The notes beneath the pieces were generated by a model. It worked only from the letters and a program-made list of their open reading frames with translations, was not told the DNA's origin and did no database searches. This document shows positions 55,819 to 64,000 of a DNA stretch of 64,000 nt, piece after piece. The DNA is taken from the NCBI GenBank assembly GCA_030549205.1, contig JAUKTV010000005.1:496001-560000 (forward strand). The letters run 5' to 3'. The first letter of the stretch is position 1; every line of letters begins with the position of its first letter. The translations under genes were made by a program, and so were the position numbers. This DNA is from Apiosordaria backusii (taxonomy: Eukaryota; Ascomycota; Sordariomycetes; Sordariales; Lasiosphaeriaceae).

Positions 55819-58800
55819 ATGGAGGGGCAGGCGCAACAGGCCTCAGATGGCAGCACAGATGCACTCATTTCTGGTCTCAGCCCCGAAATATTCGAAAATG
55901 CAAACACCATCTCAAAATGGCTTTTGAGTCAACCCGAGGAAACACGGCCGCAGTATGTTCACCAGCCCGTCAAGTACACATGGTTCATCTCACTAACACA
56001 CGCCCACCATAGACTGGCCGAGGGACTTTTTCAAAAGTTATTCCAGGATGCCTCGCAATCTCGGCAATACCATGGAAACGGCCATGCTTGCGTCAGGCTG
56101 TGCAGCTTTGTCCAGCAGTGCTTCAAGTCTCCCGACCAGGCTTTGAAGAAGTGGTCTACAACCAAGGGGATCACCCTGGAACTCTTTTATTTCTACCTGG
56201 AATGGTATGAGCATGATCCTCATCGAGCCTTGCGCTTGATTCTGGATGTGCTTGTAACCGCTTCCACAAACAATCCTTGTCCCGAGACAGGCCGGTCCAT
56301 CAAGAGCCGCGTACTAGAAACGCTCGTTCAGATCATTACTCGGAAATATCCCAAGCAACTGACAAAATCGGGCCTTCAATGTCTAGAGCATCTTCTGAGC
56401 AAGCGCGTGGTTTCACTAGATGATATCGCTTCTACCTATAGACAAGTAGCGCCCTCAGTAGCTGCTCTGCCGAATTTTCAGCTCTGGAGATCGTTTGTGT
56501 TTCACCTTTTTTCGTGGATGGAACTTACCTACGTCTGCCCTTTGGCCGGAAAATGCATCGTCCATGTCTTCCGCGGCCTAGACAGTGCTGCAGCACTGGA
56601 CCCTACCGCAGGCTTCGACGTTGAGGTCTGGCGGCAATGGCTACAAGGTGCCCTCATTCAAAATCCCGACATTCTGGAAGACATCAAAAACTATGTGCTG
56701 GTGGCAATCTTCAAGACTGACAAGGCGGCCGCTTTGAGGTTGTTGCATGTCTTCAATAAACGCCAACTCTCCAACCGCCAAGAAGAGTCCGATCAAGGAA
56801 TTCTGCTTCAGCTGGCTACTTTGGAGCTGGGAAAGAAGTTCGGCCTTGTCGATGAGCCCACTTACCGACCCGAGCTGTCAAAACACCTTGCGCTAGATTC
56901 AGAAGTTCTCAAAATGCTACTTGGCCACCCTTCCATTTCGGTGAGGTGTAGCGCTCTCTCGCTGGTGGTCTCATCTCAGGCCACCACCAAGCCTCTTTCC
57001 CACGATGCTTTCGACCTCTTAAGGACATACCTAGCCGCTTTCCATGCGGACTACGACGCCAAAGTCCGTAATGAGGTCCTTGGCCTCACGAAAAATCTTT
57101 TAAAGCGTGTGAAAAACATCATCACGGTTGCCCAGAGAAGTCTGGTCGATTTTACAAATCGGGAAGCTCAACAAGTCACTGGAGGTAATACACAGCCGCC
57201 TCCAAAAAAGAAGCCAGGTCCCGAAGCTGCCCTGAAGAATGCCGCCGAGGCAAATTCTGTTCTGATATCACACCAAATCTTCCTCGAGTGGTATGTGGGC
57301 TTTCTCAGAGACGAGCTGATACCTACTGCATCCTACCAGCGACATATCACTGCTGTAAAAGCCGCTCTTTTGGCCGTCAGGGTTGGAAAGCACGCCGCAG
57401 CCACGGACGACACTGTCGATGAAGATGTCATTCAAAGGATCGCTCTCGATCCCACCTGGACTCGTCTGCTTTTCGACCTTCTGCTGGATCCCTTTGACGA
57501 CGTTCGAGATGCTGCTTCCACACTTTTGGGTTTGATACCCCAGGAGATGATAGCTAGAGAAGTCATGCGATCTCAAAATCAAGAAACACTTCTCGATCTA
57601 TTGAGAGAATTTTGTGGGCGGGCTAGCGCGTTGGCTGACAGAACTGGGCGAGCTGATCATGGTGATGGAGCCGCTCGCGCTCGGGGGCTGTTGTGCAGTT
57701 GGCTGAATGACCAACATCTCCAAATTCAGTACCTAGCGGAAGTTGTGCGCTGGATCGAGACTAAAATTTCCAAAGCAGAACAGGATCTGGGACACGCAGC
57801 CATCGAGAGCCCTGTTCATGCAGATTTTGCAGCAATCAGGTATGTCGAAAGACGCGAAGGTCTCAGGCCGTTGTACTAACAGGTTTGTTTAGCTATGTCT
57901 GGCAGGTACTCGCCAAACAAACATACGGCGAAGCGGAGCTGGAAGCCCTCCATATACTTCAAGAGCGAATCTTCGTTGTTTCTCAACGAATATGGCTGGC
58001 AGTCAAACACGTCCTTTGTGATGATTCTCCTGAGGGCCATTTGCCCGAGGAAATGGAAGACATTGAAGGCTTGGACACCAAGGACCTTCTCAGTTACAGT
58101 TTCCGCGCGGTTCACGAATCTAGGTAGGATCCTCTTGCTCCAATATCCAAATCTTGCTAACCCCTTCACAGTAACCTCTTGCGCCTTATCATGGGGACAC
58201 TGCGGCTCAAGGTAGTGGCTGGTGTGCCCTTTCCTCCTTTGGAGGTGTTCAAGAAAACAGGTTACCTGACCTTTGAGCAACTGGCGAGCTTGAGACATCG
58301 CGGCGCCTTTTCGACAGTCTCGTACACATTTACGAACTGTTGTCAACTCACACAAAACTTGAAGATCGTGTTCCCTGACGCTGACGAGTCGGAGACCCTC
58401 CTCCGTGAATGGTACAAAGTAGGCAGCATATCACTTTGCCCGTTTAGAAATGGCTACTGACTTGATTATTTAGGGGGCTGTTGAGTGCATTATGACCCAA
58501 GCATCGACGACTCGCCGGTCGGCAGGCATTCCCTCCCTTATTGCTGCAGTTCTGTCAGCCAATGCTTCCTCTCCATCTTTCGACGAAGTCTACAGCAATC
58601 TTGAGCAGATTGGAAAGAAGCCCGTGACTCAAGCTGAGACGGATGGCTCCAACCTTCCACAAGTCCACGCTCTCAATTGCCTGAGGGAAATCTTCAGGAG
58701 TTCACTCCTGAGCAAGCGTGCTGAGGGTTACTTAGCCAGGACTTTGCATCTTGCCGCGACCAGTCTAAAATCCGAAGTGTAAGCTCAAACGAAGCTTGGA

Positions 58801-60868
58801 GATAGTGACTACAAGACTAACAAAAGACTAGATGGGCAATTCGGAATTGCGGCCTTCTCCTCCTGAGAGCTCTCATAGACTGTTTGCTCGGAACTGGCGA
58901 AAGTAAAGCCATCATCGAGTCTGGGTGGGACGGCAACTCTGTCCGCATCTCTTACAATAAGTACCCGGAACTGCCCGATATTGTCCTCGGACTTCTACAA
59001 GCAGACGACGTGGACGCGGGATTGGCCAATTCCGCTGCGGCGGAAGCTGTATTCCCTGCTCTCGATATCATCCGTCGTGCTGGTCCTCCCGAGGAGCACA
59101 GAGATGAGCTGCGGAAGCGCATTGAAAACTATCTCGGCAGTAAGATTTGGCATGTCCGCGAGATTGCTGCCAGAACTCTGTGCTCTTTCCTGCTCCGAGA
59201 GGACTGGGTATCTGAGATTGGCAAACTTCTTGAACAAGCTGGCACATCGTCGAACCGGCTTCATGGCGCTTTGCTCACAGCAAGATTTGTTATTGAACGC
59301 AAGTCCGACTTGGGTAACGACTTGAAGTCGGAAAACGCCTGGGCAGCGTCTCTTCTGGAGGTTCTCGCCACCAAAAGCGACGTCTTTGGGCGCTGCCCAG
59401 AGGTGGAAGCAGCCCACCTTGAGATACTGAATCTGCTTGTGAAGCTTCAATGTCTCACCGCAGACAAACTTGCTTCTACCCTTAAGATTTCCACCAACGC
59501 CAGGAACCCAGCTTCGGCGTTGCTCGAGATGGAAATTGCTCTAGGACTTGTCCACGAGACAGCCTCTTCTCGTGGCGTTGATGGCCTCCGCAGTTACCTT
59601 CTTGAATTGTTGGCCAGAGATGTCAACATTGCCAGCCGAATGCTCGAAGCGATCCCAGCTGCCTTTTCTCAGGCACAGGATGAAAGCTCCAACGTCCGGT
59701 CAGAGATCTGCCAGTTGTATATTGAGGTCTGCAGCACTACACCTGCCCCAGAGGCCCGCGCGGCATCACTTACCAATCTCGGGGTGTTGATGTCCACTAT
59801 GCTCTCCAGCGGTCATACTTCTGAACTACCTTCTTTGTCCCAGCTCGATACACTCTGGTCTGACCTTACCAGATGGTCCATTAACCCAGAGTTGTCGTGG
59901 GCTATTATCGAAGCAAGCGGCACAATCATGGCCATTCTTGTCTCCTGCCATAAAACAAGCCTTCCAGACTTGGATCAAAGGCTCCGGAACTGGGGCGCTT
60001 TGGTATCGGATTCTCTAGACGTAGACAACGTAAGCTTTCCCACTCTGTCTGGTCTATTATTTGCTAACATTCCATCCCTACACAGTCCTTTGACACCCGC
60101 TACGCCGCCGCCTCCTCCCTCTACTCCTTCTTCTCCAGTATTCCAAAGCCCTTCTGGCAAGAAAGCTACCTCCCCGCCTTCTCGGCCCTTTACACAGCCC
60201 TCACCGATGATGACGATGAGGTCCGCGAAGTGGCTGCCCTCGCAGCCTCCTGCTTGGCAGGCCAACCAGCAACAGCAAACATAGCAGCTAAACGCCTGAT
60301 TGTTGCTCAGATTCCTTACGAGGTGGACGAAACCCCCGAGTTCATGTCCCTCGCCATATCCAAGTTGACAGGCGGCCTTGACGTCCCTGCCGAATCCCAG
60401 CTTCGCAAAGCGCTTGACTTTGACGACTCTTTGTTCGCCGCTGAAGAGCAGAATTTGTTCATTGACGAGATCAGAGAGGCGAAGCATTGGAGGTGGGCGG
60501 TTTTGAATGCTAAGGCTGCGAACGGTATGCTGCTCGAAATGGACCGGCATGTCAGCTTTAATGCGTGGAAAGAGTGGACCAAGGCTGGACTGGAGGCTCT
60601 GATAAGCATCATGAAGGAAAAAGGGCAGGATGGGCCGTTGGGGTGGACCTCTGACCAACATGTCTTTGCGGTGGTGGCGAGGATACTGTTGTCGGCGAGA
60701 GGGGTGATGGCGGTGAGGGGAGAGGGGGATAACGGTGATGCAGTGGTGCACGAAATTGGGCAGTTATTGGCTAATGTTATGGGTATGGCGAGATATGGGG
60801 GTATGCTTCATGGGAGTTTGGAGGAGTTGGCGAGTGAGCAGGCTGGTTCTACGGGGCCGAGGTTTTGA
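55819..60868 (+). CDS. TRM732: TRM732/THADA-type HEAT-repeat protein (DUF2428)
   Basis: Six exons (55819-57839, 57893-58123, 58172-58418, 58474-58778, 58832-60029, 60086-60868) give 1594 residues. Helical repeats run through the whole length. The conserved core around 750-960 reads LLRLIMGTLRLKVVAGVPF, FEQLASLRHRGAFSTVSYTF, TRRSAGIPSLIAAVLSAN and VWAIRNCGLLLLRALIDCLL, the DUF2428 signature. RKRIENYLGSKIWHVREIAA and the C-terminal DDDDEVREVAALAASCLAGQ fit HEAT repeats. In yeast, Trm732 is the partner that directs the Trm7 methyltransferase to the 2'-O position of residue 32 of tRNA anticodon loops. The human homolog is THADA. All five introns are 48-56 nt and GT-AG. The start is the first ATG of the long frame, near the end of an AT-rich leader. 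Confidence 0.93.
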
Positions 60869-63800
60869 GGTTGAAAAGAAGGTGAGGGGGGGTGTGAGGT
60901 GTAGATAAAATGAAAATAACTAAGAATTTCAAACAGACAAACCCTCAGAGTGATAGTATGCATGGACATGGTAGTCTGTTGCTTGATGGATGTCCTCATG
61001 TGACATTTTGTCTACCTGTTCAGCCACTTAGCTATATAGAGAAAATATCTCTTTTCGCCGGATTCGAAAGGGGCGCTGACGCATCGCAGCAACTCGTGGT
61101 TCCCTTTCTTCAAAACTTCTCTCTTCAAACGCACTGTGTCCAACCGTTTCTACCTCCCGGGTATTAAGTTTTAAACCCAAGAGCAGGAAATGAACCACCA
61201 GTGTAAGGTAGGGGCGTAGCACATGATATTTAGAATTCCAGGTAACAGAAACCGTGATCACAAGTCACAGGGCTAGGAACAAGGTCATACCAGGCCATAG
61301 TTTCCTCTTTTTTCCTGGTTCGGGGTGAAAAGAGAATGGATGCATGCATTGATACGCAGATGACCGATACCCCTTTTTTCCCGTTTACAGCATCATGAAG
61401 GTCTGAAAAGGGGCCCCGAAGACAAACATTCTGTTACTTACCTAATTAGAGAATGGTAGCCTGAAAAAAATGGACGGTTTTCAGACAAGGCAGCGATACG
61501 CAGACATACCTATCTTACAGTACGGAAAAATTTCAGTTGTTTTTGTGTTTTGTCTGTGGTGTTGCATCGAGCGAGGTGTCGGGAAGGGTGGGTTTGCCAC
61601 CAATGTGCCAATACGGCGCAAACTAAAATCGCTACGTACCATTCCAACGCAGCTGCGTTCGCGCTTATTAGAGGGGCCGACCAAAAAGGGGTGTACCTTG
61701 GAGCAGGGGAATCGGATGATTGTTGACTTTTATGTTTTTCGAGGTCAATGCTGATTGCGATGATGAGTGCAGCGCCACGGATTGACTTTCGATGCGAGAG
61801 AGCGAGTGGGATGATGAGTTTGGTTGGGCACGATTCTGCAAAGGTCACCAGGCAAGAAAAAACGAGAGAAGGAAATGTATGCGCGAAGATTGACCAGATC
61901 GAGAAAAAGGTAAGCACAAAGTCTGGATTCTAGAAGCTGGTCCAACGAGTGCGCACCCTTCTGTCTATCCCCACCCCTCTTCAATTCCAGCCAGAAGCTC
62001 CTTCAGCCCTCGCTGCTCAAGCTCGATTATGACACTCAATAAGACACAAAATCTTATCACCATCATCTCAGCCCTTCTCAGCCTAGAAGATTCTGAAACA
62101 TCCGATTCTGTGGGTTAGGGTTTTCTCCTCTCCATTCCATGACACTGCCCCATCATCATCACCACCACTTCTGTCCTCATCTCCAAATTCTGCCTTGCTC
62201 AAAGTAAGCTGCATCCCAAACCTAACACCGAGCACGCACAGCACATCCTCGCATTTCCACGGGCAGCCGCATGTCCCACAACATCGAAAGTCTTCCAATT
62301 TTTCCATGCAGTTAATCTAGCTACGCCCTGCAACATAAAAAAGCGAGCATGTGAAAAAGAAAGACTCACATCTGCCTTGCACAGAAACATGCAGCAGCGA
62401 GCGGTACGTAATCCACCCAATTGACCTCAGCTCAGCCTGCCCAACGTTGTGCATGGTCAAGGCTCAGCCGCTTGCCCCGGGTGAAATGGATGGAAGGGCT
62501 GAGGATGGGGCCATGGGGGAGTCCCGTAGGGCGGGATAAACGGGGGGCACACGCACACGCAACACATTCCCCGGAAAGTTCGTTAGAACCAACGGTACCA
62601 CAGAGGGGACAGGGGGACACAAGAAACTCGCACATGAAAAAGAAAAGAAAAAGAAACCTAACACTGCATCGGGGTACACACGTTAGAACTTTGGAAGCTC
62701 ACAAGAACACAGGGAAGAACAGGGGTTTGGTTATGAGATCTTGGCCCCTAGATGGGTATGGTCTCAACAGTGCTCTCAATTATCTTGATGCCTTCGAGAA
62801 CTGGCACAACTCCGGTGGTTACTATTGTGGTAAAGTACTGATATCAGATAAGGCAAATCCCCGATGCACACCCACGGCAGTGTCAATGGAGTTACATACC
62901 AACGGCACCTCAGCGGCAGGGCATTACGCCATCCCACGCCCACGCCTCACGCACAAGATGGCACACCCTCTCACAGAATTCCCAGGTTCCAAGCCTTCTT
63001 AGTAACACGGAGAATTCCATGGTTAGGTAGGTAGACACTTCCTGTAGGTCAGCTCAGAAATAGGTATCAATCTCCAACTGACGTACATCACCTGCCCACC
63101 CTCATAAGAGCAAGAGGGATCAGTAAACATCATTAACCATGAAACAAGCACCTCAAGCTGAACTTGGAAAGAACCCGGCGATCTAAGTATCTTCACGTCA
63201 GCCAATGTCAACAAGCCTACACTCTCTTTCCTCTTCCACACACTTCCTCGAGGCTGCTGTGTGCAATCTTTTCTGACTTAGTTTATTATTATTATCAAGC
63301 CTTTGTCCTCAGGGCTCCTCTGTATACCACGGATTACTCAACTCAATGTCACCAGCGTAGGTAGACAACTGAAAGGGCTTGTATGTACCCCCAAATTATA
63401 AACCATGTCCCCCCCCCCATCTGTCCATCAGCCCGTCCCGACATCCCGAAACATGACACACAAACCACAAGCAAGCTACACAGTACCTACCTTAGGCAGT
63501 CCAGAAGCCATCCATACCACCCAAACTGTCATCATTCCCGAACCCGGTCAGACCCAAAGGCCAGGTCCTGCCTGACCCAGTGTAGACCACAACTGTCGTG
63601 CCATATGTCTCTCCCAGAAAACCCCCACACACAAACACCCCCCTTCCCCCACCTAGTAAAAAGAAAAAAGAAAACCAGGACCAAAGCCCTTTCGTGTAAT
63701 GTGATGGAAAAAAAAACCCGCCCCTTCGGTCCCGGGCCGTGTCGTGTGTCTACACAACAGCCCGTTAAGGCAGGTAGCACGAACGTTACATTTACATTTC

Positions 63801-64000
63801 ATTACTAAATCTCACCTGGTACCTCTCTAATCGCACCTTGCTGGCCCAGACGAGATTAGCCGCTGTAGGGTACTGTTGGGTACCTAATATATCTGAAGCT
63901 TCCAAGTCTTGTCTTGGATCTTACCTGCTTTTCTTTGCCTGTAACGTCATTTTCTGCTGATCCAGTGTTCTGGAAACGTTACCTCACACCACTCGCTCAA
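60869..64000. other. Gene-poor right end of the window
   Basis: 3.1 kb hold only short frames without family features. No tRNA, repeat family or transposon sequence was recognised. The region may contain upstream sequence of a gene beyond the window. Confidence 0.45.

Noticed and set aside
1..64000. CRISPR arrays, phage, transposase or reverse-transcriptase genes
   Set aside because: None were seen. The window has the intron-rich structure of a fungal nuclear genome.

Overview
The window is nuclear DNA of a filamentous ascomycete, most likely a sordariomycete of the order Sordariales. The support is many short GT-AG introns of about 50-75 nt with CTAAC/CTGAC-like branch sites, two Zn2Cys6 regulators with fungal transcription-factor domains, a fungal P450, COP9 signalosome subunit 1, and the complex I, ITC1/ACF1 and TRM732 orthologs expected of that group. 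No prokaryotic operon, CRISPR array, virus or transposon gene was seen. The assignment to Sordariales rests on overall protein resemblance, not on a search.

Layout. 0-10 kb: the 5' part of an rRNA m5C methyltransferase (RCM1/NSUN5 type), a Zn2Cys6 regulator, a patch of consecutive foldbacks with a tRNA-like Pol III B box, a large LCAT-like alpha/beta hydrolase and a tiny complex I subunit. 10-16 kb: SAP18, PRP18 and CSN1. 16-27 kb: a very long upstream region, a 1007-residue Zn2Cys6 regulator and a cytosolic-type Xaa-Pro aminopeptidase. 27-31 kb: the chromatin-remodelling subunit ITC1/ACF1. 33-39 kb: three neighbouring secretory-pathway genes, namely ALG8, an L-type lectin cargo receptor ending KKYL and a PDI-like protein ending RDEL. 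39-45 kb: tRNA-Val(CAC), a cytochrome P450 and eIF5. 45-55 kb: two low-complexity proteins of unknown function flanking dephospho-CoA kinase, then TIM23. 55-61 kb: the giant HEAT-repeat protein TRM732/THADA. 61-64 kb: no convincing gene.

Most genes are ordinary housekeeping genes. The unusual signals are in gene architecture. Conceptual splicing requires two consecutive 8-nt microexons in the PDI-like gene and a 4-nt microexon in the P450 gene. ITC1 has a 19-nt exon and a start codon that is the last codon of its exon. SAP18 has a TAG followed in the same frame by 49 more acidic codons. The eIF5 leader has two uORFs in weak start contexts, a layout known from eIF5 autoregulation in animals. 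Similar ATCGAC-type hairpins recur in the leaders of the two unknown genes at 48.8 and 52.8 kb. All splice models were made by eye from frame continuity, splice consensus and family resemblance. RNA-seq would decide them.
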